Assembly (NCBI GenBank): GCA_963931865.1
Contig: OZ007517.1
Span: forward strand, 2,980,164 to 3,044,163
Source of the DNA: Axinella damicornis
Lineage: Eukaryota; Porifera; Demospongiae; Axinellida; Axinellidae
Reading direction: 5' to 3'
DNA length: 64,000 bases
Part shown: positions 25,701 to 52,725 of the stretch, in pieces
Numbering within the stretch: the stretch's first letter is position 1
Layout of the letters: each line of letters begins with the position of its first letter
Position numbers and translations under genes: made by a program
Notes under the pieces: model-generated
What the model saw: only the letters and a program-made list of their open reading frames with translations
Told to the model about the DNA's origin: nothing
The model's database searches: none

Positions 25701-28700
25701 TGCAAGTCACATGGTGTACACTAGGATTTAGCTACACAGTGGGTGTATGCAAATCCAAATGCACATCAACAGACAGCTAACATTCTAGCATACAGCATGG
25801 CATGCATTTAGAATCATGCAGTGCTGGGTACGGCCATTGGTCATGCTTGTTTTCAAGCTCTGGTCACATGAGAGCACACTCACTAAGAGAACCGACATGT
25901 ACGGACATGACTGTAACTATATCTTGGTTCAATCTCCTGGGTGAGAACTTGCACAAAGATGGAGTGCACAGTCAGTCCCAGATATAGATGTACCAGAACT
26001 TCCTAAAAGTCTAGTACCAACCTGTGTTCAGTTTCAGGGGTGTAGTAGTGATCACTTCAGAATCACTGTCCACATCAGTGAAGATACACTGGTACACACC
26101 GACATCAGAGAGACTAAAGTTGGAGATTTGAAGGTCGCTGGCCCTTCGCCGACCATTAAAGATTGCCATCTCAGTAATGTTAATCCTACTATCAGTAAGC
26201 AATTGCTCTCCATTCCTAACCCACACCACTAAAGGAGGACTGAAACTCCCTGCGCCTGTATCTCCCACATGACCACCAACACACCGCAACAACTTGTCAT
26301 TTTCTGTAGTACCAACTGGATCCACTGTAGAACCAAGTTGTACCGCTGTCCGGTTGTCAAGTGGGAATACAAAACCTTCGGTGACACTTTCCTTTGCAAC
26401 AGGATCTGTCACAACCGTCAGTGTGTTAGCACTCGAGCTAAAAGCTGCAGGGAAGGAAACATCATGTTGTGTATGGTAATCATATATAACTCTTCATGAT
26501 CACACTGCAGCAATGTATAGCTACAGACTACACAACTGTCTATGTAAGAAGGTCCACAAGTTAGTGAACTCTGGCAAGCAGAACCCCACTCATGGCCACA
26601 GCAATGGAATGACTTGTAGCTGCATCAATATTAATTATTACTGGTTACTGTTCAATCACTGGATCCCACTCCTAGCTATATATAATAGCTACGTAGACAT
26701 AAACACTGACCCTGTCTGCTGGCATTGGAACCAGCATGACCTACCTGTGAGAGAGAGTGTGGAGCTACTCACAGTTGATGTTCCATCACTAGCTTGACAC
26801 ATGTAGCTACCATCATCGTCAGCTAGCCCAAAGTTATCAACCACAAGTGACGAGGAGGTCGACATATCAGTAACATTACTGCTGCTCCTGATTCGAATGT
26901 GAGGAGGGTCATTGACAAGAGTCACTCCATTTTTTATCCAGGTGATAGTCGGAGTTGCAGTTTCTGAGTTAGCAGTGCAGTACAGCCAGATCACAGACCC
27001 TTCCACAATGCTGTGGCTCCCGCTATTCTCTTGGAAGAGGACATTTGGGAGGGGGGCGACTGTTAGCTGGCCATTCACAGCTGAGAATTGGATGGAATAA
27101 TGCTGAATCATGAAGCAGCTTGTCTAGCCACAACCTCATTGCCTCAAACTGTAATATTAGGCACAATGGATTGCCCAAAATTGTGTAGAAGACCTTAAGT
27201 GGATTAAAAATCATACATCCCCTTTGAAAAATGCCTCAAATTCCTAAATCCAAAACCACCTAAAACACATTTTGCAAGGACTCGTACACTTGATGCAAAA
27301 TATACAGGTATGAAATCCTCAGCATGTAGAGAGCTGGTGCAGCACTAGCACTGAACTACTGTACAAGTATATACTAAAAGACACATCTTTTCAATCAGAA
27401 GCTCCACCTGTAGTCTAGAGGCTCTGACACTCTCTCCTTACAAAGTGTCACTGCACTATGTGACAAACATGACACTGTGAAGAGAGCACATTGATGTTTT
27501 GACACAAGCATTGCAATGGCCTCTTAATAGACCTTATTCCGCAAAAATGAAATTCCAGGTTTCCGTTGCTATGACAACAACAACCCCTTGTACCCATTGG
27601 TCACCATGCAGATAGGCTACATCCTAGATTTGAAGTAAATAGGATGTATAGTGTCCGAGTTACAGCCTCTTGAACTTCAGAATTTCCCCATTGAAGCCCA
27701 TACAAATGTAAGAATTTTTCTACTGGAGGCGCCTCCAGTAGAAAAATTTCAGATTATGTATGGGCTTCAATGGGAAAATCTTGAATTTTGGGAGGCCATA
27801 ACTTGGACACTATACATCCTATTAACTTCGAATCTGGGATGCAGCCTATCGGCATGGTGACCAATGGGTACAAGGGTTTTTTGTTGTCATAGCAACGGAA
27901 ACCTGGAATTTCATTTTTGCCAGTGGGCCTATATCTCCACAGGATCTCGGAAGTGTGTGCCTATATATAAGTGAGATGTGCTTATAATTTCGAATGACAT
28001 TCGTGGAATATATAGGAAGTGTGCTTCATCCACTCTGTTATAGGATCAAATGAATAGCAGAGTTTCTGTAAGACTTCAGCGCTTAATAATGAGTAGCTAG
28101 TGGGGCTAGAGTCCAACCAGTACCTGACAAGCGAATATGCGCCAACAAGTGAGCAGCGCACGACTACGGTATAGCTACAGTAGATGAAGCGTCTTTGGTG
28201 TTTAGAATCCAAGTTCATTCAAACTATCATCAAAAAATCTGGAAACTAAATAATAGCCGCGTAGCTACCTCACCTATTCCTGGTTACTTAGCTAACTATG
28301 ACTTCAACCCTTTTACTCCAGTAGTTCTTACAATTACCTATTAAATGTTGCCAAGATACACAGCCTTAAGATAAAGTATAATATTATCTATAATATCAAG
28401 TTATAGCAATAGTATTGAAGCAACACATTAGTTTATACTTGCACTGTTCGAAAACAAATGTGATTATAGCAATAGCGTGTTTTTTTTTTAAGAAAGTTTG
28501 CAGCTCTCACAGACGAGGAATGTATGCTGCTTATGAAGCTATGTCCTGGTTGTAAGACTACAGGACTGTAGAAGCACAAGACCAAGCCCCACCACCACCA
28601 CCACAATCAAATTAATTTTGTGAAAACTGGCTCAAGTCCAATGTTGTTTTAGTTATCTAAAACTGAAATAGTTTAGTTTTTGGTTTTTAATTAGGTAGAG

Positions 28701-29051
28701 TCGCATTGTTTAGTTTAGTTCTAGTTTTAATTACTAAATCTCAAAAGGGTTAGTAAAGGCTCTTTTAGTTTTAGTAACCACCATTTTTGGGTGATTTTCA
28801 TATTAGTTTAGTTGTAGTTTTAATTAACAGGCTGAGACAGTCCTCAGTTTAGTTTTAGTTTTAATTACTAAAGTGAAATATGCCATACTAAACTGCATTA
28901 TAGTTTTAGTTTTAGTTAACTAAAACAACATTGCTCAAGTCTTCCGGTGCCTAGCGGCACCTACACGTGCGCGTGTGTAGCTAAAGTATGCATGCAGTAC
29001 GTCCTCACCCACAACAAAGCATAGAAGCAACTTTATTGCAGTACTTTTCAT
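22787..29051 (-). CDS. Single-pass IgSF receptor with ITIM-like tail (IgSF module 2, complete model)
   Basis: Eight exons: 29009-29051, 26745-27080, 26022-26444, 25417-25686, 23999-24346, 23627-23890, 23000-23141, 22787-22910. They sum to 1950 nt, giving 649 aa plus a TAA stop. Order: signal peptide (residues 1-19 approx.), five Ig-like domains (the third lacks the Cys pair), a transmembrane helix at about 574-602 rich in Val/Ile and followed by WRRRKQ, then a 41-aa acidic cytoplasmic tail. The tail contains VAYEII around Tyr617, which fits the ITIM consensus (V/I/L/S-x-Y-x-x-V/I/L) and could equally be an SH2 or YxxPhi sorting motif. The first six exons match module 1 in length and phase. 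Type I topology is a firm prediction; an inhibitory or recognition role is inference. Confidence 0.85.
23305..23573. mobile_element. About 270-bp MITE with GCGCGTTATTAGGCAC ends
   Basis: Sits in intron 6 of IgSF module 2. Inverted ends GCGCGTTATTAGGCAC and GTGCCTAATAACGCGC, with further TTATAGGCGCAT repeats inside. It is absent from the matching intron of module 1, so the insertion postdates the duplication. Confidence 0.8.
24770..25060. repeat. Degenerate tandem repeat in intron 4 of IgSF module 2
   Basis: Four to five imperfect units of about 60 bp with TTTAGGGGACACT, GGTAACAAGCAGGC and ATTGTATGCAC blocks. No matching array is seen in module 1. Confidence 0.7.
27541..27920. mobile_element. 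380-bp near-perfect palindrome in intron 1 of IgSF module 2
   Basis: Outer arms GCAAAAATGAAATTCCAGG and CCTGGAATTTCATTTTTGC; the centre is CTGGAGGCGCCTCCAG near 27724-27739. Arms are about 180 bp and differ by a few percent. RNA across it would form a long hairpin. Confidence 0.9.
28635..28935. repeat. TTAGTTTTAGTT-rich fold-back repeat
   Basis: Ends AATGTTGTTTTAGTTA and TAACTAAAACAACATT are inverted copies; the interior is dominated by AGTTTTAGTTTTAATTA runs. It lies next to the signal-peptide exon of module 2. Confidence 0.75.
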
Positions 29052-30229
29052 CGCTTCAGATCTTCCCTCTCGGACAAAGCTGCTTCGCTCCGGATCCACC
29101 ACTTGCTCCTTCGGTACTTTTCTGTAATGAGAGACGTTGTTTCTCTAGCGAAATAGGTCCATGTCGAGTTACACTGAAATGCAGACAGTTTCGGCTATTA
29201 TGCGGCACTCTGGACCGGAAGTAGCAATTCAATCTTACATCGCTGGCGGTTGCGGGCTCGCGGTGGGTGTAGCCGGACAATTCCCATTTTTAGTCAACTT
29301 GCAGGATTATAGTAGCTCACACTGTAGTCATTGCACGCTGGTTAAAACAGTTCCAGCAAACTATTCCAATGCGAAGACCGCCAGCAACTCGCCTGATTCT
29401 AACGTTTGGAGACGGAAGCACTAGTCTAGGGCGTGACCATGGATAACTCGAAATCTAAAAAACGGGCAGAATATAAGCCTTTATGCTATTCATCTTCGAG
29501 TGTTTTCCTGGCCAAGAAGACTCCCAGTGTCGTGAAAAACCGTCGCGAAAGTAGCTACCGTACCAGCCTGAAAGTCGCCGCATTCAGAAGGCTAGGGCTA
29601 GTTAATAATTTGGCTGACTCCCTCACGACGGTGTTTGCACAAAACAGGAGCATTTTACACTGAGCAGTGCTCGACCCCATCGCTTTTCGAAACCACCCAC
29701 TCAATAATATAACTATGGCTTCATGTGCGACGCCATTTTCATCATTTGTGCGCATGCGTAGAGAGCAACTTTGAACTTTGAACTCAAAATTTTGTACTGT
29801 GCGCGGAGTGAATGCTACCAAGCATGCTGCTACAAAAAATGAGGTAAACATATTAACAAGGCGTCTTTTTGGAAAAATTGTCTCGGCGGTTTGCTTGCAA
29901 GACTGATACAAGTGTTGGACACTACAGATGTTTGCTTGGTAGCTAGCTAGCTAGCTAGCTATAGCTCTGAGATTAGCTTGGCGCATGCTGCCGTACTGAT
30001 GAAAGACTAGTGTGTCAACAGGCAAATACGTCACAATTTGTTGCACCAATAGACACATAATTATGATGGACAAACTTCAATGAAAGGAGCACTGGTCATA
30101 CCTTTGACTTTGACTGAAAAAAGTATACGTGAGCACACAGACAAAGTGGCTTGAAGAGAAGACTTAGACTAAATTTGTCAATGGAGGAATACTGATGTAG
30201 TCTATGAGCATCTAGCTAGCTACACGTTG

Positions 30230-30640
30230 CCTACGTCATGTACGTTGGTCAGTGGTTTCTCATGGCCTTCTTAGCCGTCTCCTGTCTCGGTCAGCTTGTA
30301 GTCGTTGCTCTCTCTGTTTCGGACTCTCTTGTTCAGGCTTTCTTTGCCGTAGCCTTTCTCAGTCAGCTTGTATAGTCTGCGTTCTTGGCACTTCTCAGAC
30401 AATCATTCTTTCGTATACCTTGTAATCCGACTTCTTGTTGTTTTAGCCTCTCTTGCTGAAATCTCACATGATCTTGACTCTTTGTCCAGCGCAGTAGGGT
30501 GCGGCCACATGCCGTTGCTCTCTCTGTTCCCGACTCTCTCATTGCCTCCTCAATTGTCTCCTCTCTCGGTCAGCTTGTAGTCGTTGCTCTCTCTCTCTTG
30601 TTGCCTTCTTTGCTGTTGCCTTTCTCAGCTGCTAGCTACG
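30230..30640. repeat. Imperfect tandem repeat, CT-rich
   Basis: Blocks such as TCGGTCAGCTTGTAGTCG and TTGCTCTCTCT recur three to four times, with units of variable length up to about 100 bp. Confidence 0.65.
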
Positions 30641-30900
30641 TACTTACAGCTAGATACTTGTAAGGTGCGGCCACATGCACATACATAAATACTAGACGAA
30701 TGCAGAACATTGTGGGGCGAGCCTGAGCGAGTACATGCAGGTACTGAATGTGCATGGAGCAGTTGCATGTGCATGTCATCAGAATGTGAGTCTGACGGAG
30801 AGTTAAGGACACAGACACAGATCACACCAGAGAAAGTTGTGACCGCACTAATCATTGATTTCGTGCACTTGAAGCAGTCTGGCAGGTAGGTCCAGGAGCA

Positions 30901-31412
30901 GTGGCGGCGGAAGCATTATAAGATTGGGGGGGCTAATGCACGCTGCCGAAGGCAGTGGCGCAGAGGCTGCGGAAAATTTTTTCGTCTTCATTTCTCAGTT
31001 ACCAGGATGGGCTCTCGTGGCACCTTCGTCCCTGGGAGACCAGTCAGGTCAGAGTTTTCTTCTGGGCCCACCTAGCTACCTTGGGCCTCGATCGTATGGA
31101 TATTGCATCGCGATCGCGTGCTTCTGTTTAGCAATAACCCATTTCTCACGATACAAAATAACCCTTTTCTCTCTTGACTGTTAGCGTCGATGTCACGTCC
31201 CGGCAGAATAAGAAGCTATAGGAGCCAAGCAGTAAGCAACTAGCTATTGGCTTATACTGATTTCTAGAGGTAAGTCTCGAAAGGTTGATAGATCAGAGAA
31301 CTGCCTTTATATAGGCAGTGTACGTTTCGTTGGGAAGGGGGGCTAAGCCCCCCTTCTCGAGCACTTCAGGGGGGCTACAGCCCCCGTAGCCCCCGTGCTT
31401 CCGCCGCCCTTG
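30901..31412. mobile_element. GGCGGCGGAAGC-ended element with probable target duplication
   Basis: Left end GTGGCGGCGGAAGCA, right end GTGCTTCCGCCGCCC; both are followed inward by GGGGGCTA-type motifs. TCCAGGAGC flanks it on both sides, consistent with a 9-bp target duplication. A GCAGAGG...GCTCTCGTGGCACC interior links it to the elements at 12 and 21 kb. Confidence 0.8.
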
Positions 31413-31825
31413 TCCAGGAGCGGTCTCTGTTTGCCACTCACCGCCCCGCTATAGTCTCCATCCTTGCAAGGCCTTGTTGAGGTAGACTGTTCGTAGTTCG
31501 CGTCTCAGTTAGACCGGCGCGACATCATGATATCAACGCACGAGCATGCAGGAAGTGAACTCCGGTTGGAAATAACGCATGACGCAAGAACACGCAAAAT
31601 ACGACCAGGAAGTGATTTACGGCACGACGTACGATACATACATATATATAGAAAATTTACAGAAAACTCGTCTATGTGGGGCTCGCTCAGGCTCGCCCCA
31701 ATTAGGCCAACTAGCTAGTTAGTAAAATCTGTCGCGCATGCGCTCAAACTATGTGGCCACGTGGACGTGGACAGACAGACGTGTACGTACCCAGCACTGT
31801 GTCTCGGTGCTTCGGCGCCGAGACA

Positions 31826-32041
31826 AAAATGTATGGAGATGTAAGGATAGCAGAGCAGCAAAAAGTAAACAGGGATGATGACGTAAATAGTACCCTAGCT
31901 ACATATTTTTCTCATTATACATGTATCATGTGGAAAGATATGTAAGATGGGGTTATATGCTGAACTGTTTTATGCCATCATCCCTGCTTGTTTTCTTACT
32001 TTTTGCTGTTCTGCTATCCCTACATCTCCATACATTTTTAT
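31826..32041. mobile_element. Fold-back element of about 215 bp
   Basis: Arms of about 60 bp from AAAAATGTATGGAGATGTA to its inverse TACATCTCCATACATTTTT, including CAGGGATGATG/CATCATCCCTG. Located 209 bp beyond the ERCC4 stop. Confidence 0.85.
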
Positions 32042-32249
32042 TGTATTTTACACTTGTAGTATTGTCTAGACTATAGACTAGCTGTTGAAATTAAGACTTG
32101 TGCAGCCCCCCACACCAGTACTGCATGTCAGCAATCAATGAACTCCTCATGATGTGCACAGTATCTCAATACGCAGCTATAGCTAATTATAGGCATCACA
32201 AATCAATTAGGTGAAAGGCCTTATGCAGCTCTGTTGAATTACTAATGTT

Positions 32250-46781
<14,532 letters not shown>

Positions 46782-47773
46782 ACTCAGCTCCTGCTCATAA
46801 TCTAATTATGCTCAAATAATAAATTCCTACCGACAAATAGAGCCACCAAGATATACGGTATAAGTAACAAGCCCCACCCCTCTTGTGGAACGGGGAATGT
46901 GAGGCATGCAAAACACAAAGTGGGTCGTTCACAGAAAGAGAAGCGAACTCGGTCGGTCAGACTAGTCGGAAGGATCCTAAACACAAGTAAGTCAGCAGGG
47001 AATGGTGTAAGGGGTAAGTCATTCATAGCCTTTGTGAAGGCCAGAAGCTAGGAGTTTGAAGAGCTAAATTCATTAGTTGTGTTGCAATGTCTTGCATCGT
47101 TTCTCAGGATATAATTATGTTGATCATATGGTCACTATTACAGTCACTATACAAACTGTCTATAGCTATGTACTGGCTGTGCAATTTCAGCCAGTATTGC
47201 ATTTGGTGATGTGCAGTATTGGCCTGGTGTGTACAGCGTACACTGTCAGACAGTAGTGACTGCCTCTCTGTTGTACTGTAAGGAATAGGGGATTTCCTCT
47301 GACCAAGTAATGGATTTCTGGACACAGCCCCAGCTTTTGCTCGCTATGAGCAGTTTTGGCTAACAACTGTACAGGTATGCATGTGCACTTAGTACTTACC
47401 TCGGAAGTATTGTTGGCCGTGAAGTGCCATGTCTGTATTTACCCTACTCTCCAGAAATTCCCTCCCTTACCTTATTGACTGAGAAAAACTGGTAGAGACT
47501 GGGCCTTGATCGTAACAATGCATGATGTTGCTTGGTTGGGGGTGCTCTCTGGTCTGTTTAAATTGGTTCAACATTTGTTATGTCTATAGAAGTGCCATAC
47601 TCAGATATATTTTGTAACCCTGGAGGGAGGAATTCTTGTTTACAAAATAAACAAGGATCACATTACAGAGACACACCTGAGCAGTTATATCATGCATGTG
47701 TATTATGTAGTAGCAAGTAACATGATTGTATGTGTGGTTTCTATTACTAGCTGCCGAAATCAAACTCTAAAAC
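46782..47773. promoter_or_regulatory. Divergent promoter region between ERCC4 and the guanylate cyclase
   Basis: The start codons of the two genes face away from each other across 992 bp with no other gene, so both promoters must lie here or in unseen 5' exons. No TATA box or other core element stands out. Whether regulation is shared is not known. Confidence 0.5.
46784..46798 (-). promoter_or_regulatory. Minimal upstream ORF before the ERCC4 start
   Basis: A four-codon reading frame (M-S-R-S-stop) ends two bases before the ERCC4 ATG. If the 5' UTR extends this far, ribosomes would have to leak past or reinitiate. The ERCC4 ATG was chosen because it gives the full N-terminal block aligned to XPF. 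Confidence 0.4.
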
Positions 47774-50700
47774 ATGGAATCTCGGACGAGTATTTCAGTT
47801 GCTTTAACATTGGTGCTGGTAAGGAATGAGTAGTCTGTTCATACATGAATGCATAACAGAATGCATAAGATTACGATCCACCAATAGTGTCATCTACACT
47901 TCAGCTGAAGACCTCATCTCATGCAAACTGTGTTGTGCAAAGTGCATGATGTCAGTTGAAAGTTTCTAAGCACCATACCCAATCTGTGCGTGTAGAGGAT
48001 TTTGAGAATACAAATATGACTGTATATCAAGCCCCTAATGGTGCACTGATTTGGATGTGGTGTTGAGATGTGCATGGCCTATATTGTGTAGGTGTGTGTG
48101 TGGACAGATCCATGTTGGTGCTACCATATAGCTGGCAATGCTCCATATGACTGCTGGAACCTCAATGCAAACAAATTCGACAATACTCCAATCAACTGCG
48201 GTGGTAAGATTCCAAGAGTGATGGTGTGTATAACTACAGCTTTTGTTCCAGACAACAAGAGCAGTGTAGAAAAAAGCTAGATTTTGTTGTTCTTCTGAAC
48301 AGCAACACGTCAGGTCTTAATTTTTATTGTAGCCTCCATCACCTCATTGTGTTATTCACGATGTTGTTGATTGCTTCTGTGCATCCAATCTGGTTGCCCA
48401 GGTACCCACTTTGGTACCATGAATGCTGTCAGAGGAAGAACATGAATTTCTGATTGCCTGGCAGTTTTGGCCGTATTGGGTAATCATTGGTATATACCAG
48501 TAGTCCTCATTTATCACATTTGGTGCCGTAGGCATAGGACAAATGCAAAGATGGCTATTCACAGCCTGCCAAAAATGTCAGAATGCTTATGAATATTAGC
48601 CCAGATGCCCTTACTACCTCCAAACGGTTTGAGAGGTGCGTCGACCATCTGTGCATGACATGATGTCAGAAATGGCCACCTGTGACATGAAATGCTTCTA
48701 GAGGTGGCCACCCGTAACATGGCATGATGTCAGAGGTGACAATTAGGAACGTGTAGCTAAGCAAGGAAACTCTTGTTACTACATGTACTAGTCCAAGAGA
48801 CCCATATTTTACTGGCTTGTGGACACTGCTAGTCCATAATTTTAAGCCCTGATGATACACAGGCTGGAATTTGAGAGTCACAAATTTTTGCTATGGGATA
48901 TCAAGCAAAGAAGTTGTGATCAAATTTATGACCAAAGATAATTATGACATTTATTTGTACTGCAAATACTGGCAGTGGGAATCGCCTGGCAACCTAAATG
49001 AATACGTATTGATTTGTTGACTTCTTTCCCCCTGTCAATAGTAAACCGCAGCGATGCAACCGCCACCTGCCCCGTGCAATTAAAGTGTGACGGATATATA
49101 TACGTATATATATATATATATATATATATACAGACGCGATGTGACTACGCTGCACGATTAGTTGCCTCGCGCTAAGGCGCTCGGCAATAACTGTAACTAG
49201 AATGAATACTTAACCTGCACGCCGACTCTCAGTCTAAGAGCCATGAGGAGTATTGCCCTGATTTGCAAACCAGTAAGCCGTGGAGTTGAAATTTCAAATG
49301 TTACTGTAACTCAACTGTCTTATAAAATCGTCACACCTTTTCACAAGGGGGTGACACTCCCATTGACGCCGTAGTCAGAGCTGCGACCGGGGTCAAGAAA
49401 TCTTGACCGTCATTTTTGCTGCTTGACCGCTTGACCGCATCGCAAAAAGACTCTTGACCGTTTGACTGCGCTGTATTTCAGCCGTTGACCGCTTGACCGC
49501 CGATAGTATACGGAAGAATGCGTAGCGACTGCAGCCTTTCCTTAGTATACGGGGTCAAGATTCGCTGATAAGCCCGGTCGCAGCTCTGACTACAGCGCGT
49601 ATGGGAGTGTCACCCCCTTGTTTTCAGGAGAGGAGCAAGGACCGTTTTATACAAGAGACAGTGACCTATAAAACCATAATGTGCTGTTGCTCTCTCCCTC
49701 CAGGTTTGGGTATGGGATGGGTTATAGAACCTCCTGATGAGCTTGAGATAGGGCAAACATGCAACGTCTCCTATCATGCCACTACCACACCTGACTTCTT
49801 CACTCGGCGCATGGCTTTTCCTGGCTTGTGAGTGAAGTTACATAGACTATACATCCATGCATGGACTTTACCGTGCATGGTTGGAGATTGAGGCTTGGAG
49901 TAAGACATTTTCATATGACCATCAAAACTGTGCTATTTCTTAAGCACTTGGAAGCTCTTTAATTTGGTCCTAGCTAGATGTCTTCTGCCCTATCTCTCTC
50001 CCATGATATTATGCACATGTACCGTGCAATTAATGAGTGACTCCTAGCCTAACGCACTTAGGAGATGCAGTTCATTGAGTTTCTTTTGTATAATTGTTGC
50101 AGAGATGAACGCCATTGTTGTGCATGAATGTTGGTATGTATATGAACATCACCTTATAACGACACTTGTCATTCGTATTATGCAGGACTCAGAATCAATT
50201 GGAGCAGTTTTGTATCAACCAAACCTGTCCCGATACAGTCACCAAACTGAATGCTACTAACTGTTGTGTGTGGCACGCTAACATTCATACCTGTCATCCT
50301 AGCGTCACAGTAAGTGCACTTGAACAATGTCCATATTGTATCAACATAGCTCAACAGCCATATATGGGCATGCAGAATCACTGTAAGAATGTTGTACCGT
50401 GACTTGTGTTAGTTTCACCTTATGTGTTCTTCTGCACGCAGACTTTGTGTGATTCTGTGTGTGGGCCATGGGTGGGGAATGATGGACTACTGTCGACGCA
50501 CACCCTGCCCGTGTATGGCGTGATAGAGCAAGTGTTCCAAGCCGAGGTTCAGATCAACTACGAAGGAGTGAATGTTATGATCGCTCACCTAAAAGTGGGC
50601 AACATGCAGATAGCCATTGGCAAAGAGATCCGAGTTGTTCCACCAAAATGTGAGTATAATTATGACGTGGGATGACAGTTAATTGTCAGACAATTACTTG

Positions 50701-52678
50701 TTTGCTCCATTCTCCACTACTGTAACAGTTTGTGGTGATCAAATCTGTTCTGGTGAGAAGGAAGAGAATTGTGACACATGTGCCACTGACTGCTGCCCGT
50801 TTTCATTCCCACCTGGAGCCACTGCTGGCATTGTCATCTTCTGTGGCATTGTCATCTTCTGTGTCCTAGTCCCTCTTATCATCGTTGTATTGGTAAGTAT
50901 GCATATACACTGAGTCTGAAACAGTTGCATACCCACGTGATGAGATCACAAAGGTTCACAACCTAGTCTATCCTATTTGCTAGTCAATAACTCGCCGCCT
51001 TACATTCATTTGGCATGTCATGCACACCATTTTATGTCATTAGTCATGTTCCTCAATAAGAATATTACCTTGATCTCCCAATAATATGTCAATGGGCGAG
51101 AGGTCAAATGGCTTGGTGTTAGTTTGCCCATTAGCTATATAGTGATTAATTCTGAAAGCAAATGCCATGTCACCAACCATATGGTATCTCAAAATGGCCT
51201 GCGGCTCGAGCTCAGTCGTCAGAAAGTCTGATGCTACATTTCTCTGCATGACCAGGATGTTTGTTTGGGCTTAGTTTTGAGAGCAAAGGTGAGCATATTA
51301 TTATGGTAATTTCCTGGAGAGTTTTGCTTCGTGCTTCTCAAGGTCAAGCACCAGGGTTCAATTCTTATTGGGGGGTCGTTGAATTCAAATGCAATGATGC
51401 ATTTAGCTCAAATTGCTTTTCAATTCCTAAGGGTCATAGTATAGTACCTACAAATTGCTCCTTTACGATCAATGTATACGCAAGTATATACACATGACAA
51501 CCTGCATAGAGGGCATTCATTTAAGACAAAACAAATGATTGATGTTTTCATCTTCTCCTTGTGACAGTGGTACAACTACCAGAGACGCAAGTTGTTCTTT
51601 GACGAGAGCTGGATCATCAATTATGAAGATATACAAAGGGGTTAGGAATCGTGTTCCAACACTGTTGTCCTGGTTGCCGTGGCAATACTTTGGTTGCCAT
51701 GGCAACTTCATGTTTGCCATTGCAACTTCCTGGTTGCCATGGCAACTTCATGTTTGCCATTGCAACTTCCTGGTTGCCATGGCAACTTACTCGATTCAGG
51801 CCATGTCTTATATTATGGATTTTGTCTGTCGATGCACACACCCGCATATGTGCACACACCCGCATATGTACGTATACTTCCATCTGAACCTGACTACTAA
51901 TGTGCTGGCCACTTCAGATCCTGACTATCGAGGTAATGCACTGTGAGCTATGCTGAGAACGAATTGAAGTTAGTGATGTTTGCATGTGATCGTCGTATGT
52001 GCAGGATTCATGGGGAGTATGGTGAGTATGAAGAACATACAGTTCTTGAATCCAGAGAGAGAAAGTGGAGGAGCAACCGAGGCCAGCCTGAATACCATGA
52101 AGAAAAGACAGATGTTCACACAGACAGGAATATAGTACGTATGTCAGCGCTATACAGTCATGGTACTTCAGCATTATACAATCATGGTATGTCAGCATTA
52201 TACAATCGTGGATTCCGGCCATGTATAAATGTAAAAGCAGCTACGTTTATAGCTACAGTGCATAGAAATCTACAACTGATTCCGTGATGGATTCACGCGG
52301 GGAAAGTGCTAATTGCTGTGATTAAGGGACAGTACTGCCATGGCACCTGTGACTGCAATCATTGTCCAAGAAAACTAAGCACACTTGCGTAGCTATGGTA
52401 ACCATAACAAATCATTGCAAACCTATTCCCAGGCTTCTGCATGCAATCGTTTTACAATGTCTAAACATGGAGTTAATTCGTGTAAGTATACTTTTCCATA
52501 CTAGCACATAATGAAACTTTGCTTGCACTTACATACAGTGAGGGGCGTGCTGTAGCCATCAAGAAAGTCCCAAAACACGATTTTGTTCTCAACGACACCA
52601 TCAGGAGAGAAGTCTTGCAAATAAGGTCAGTCTACAGCTGATGGTATGAGATTCCCACCATAACATGCCAGACCTTTT

Positions 52679-52725
<47 letters not shown>

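Larger units (their letters stand above)
29052..32249. other. Intergenic region upstream of IgSF module 2 and downstream of ERCC4
   Basis: Includes a CpG-containing stretch at 29150-29900 with short open frames (29161-29424 and 29433-29663, plus) that have no recognised domain; they could be a 5' exon of an unseen gene or chance. Also holds a CT-rich repeat (30230-30640), a GGCGGCGG element (30901-31412), a small GTCTCGG...CCGAGAC hairpin near 31799 and a fold-back element (31826-32041). Confidence 0.5.

Noticed and set aside
29433..29663. 76-aa basic frame upstream of IgSF module 2
   Set aside because: No domain, no splice partner and an overlapping frame on the other strand; kept only as part of the intergenic description.
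50101..50135. Possible small exon reading DERHCC before the 50186 exon of the cyclase
   Set aside because: It runs into a stop in the required phase and no donor restores the frame; exon 3 joins 50186 directly in phase.
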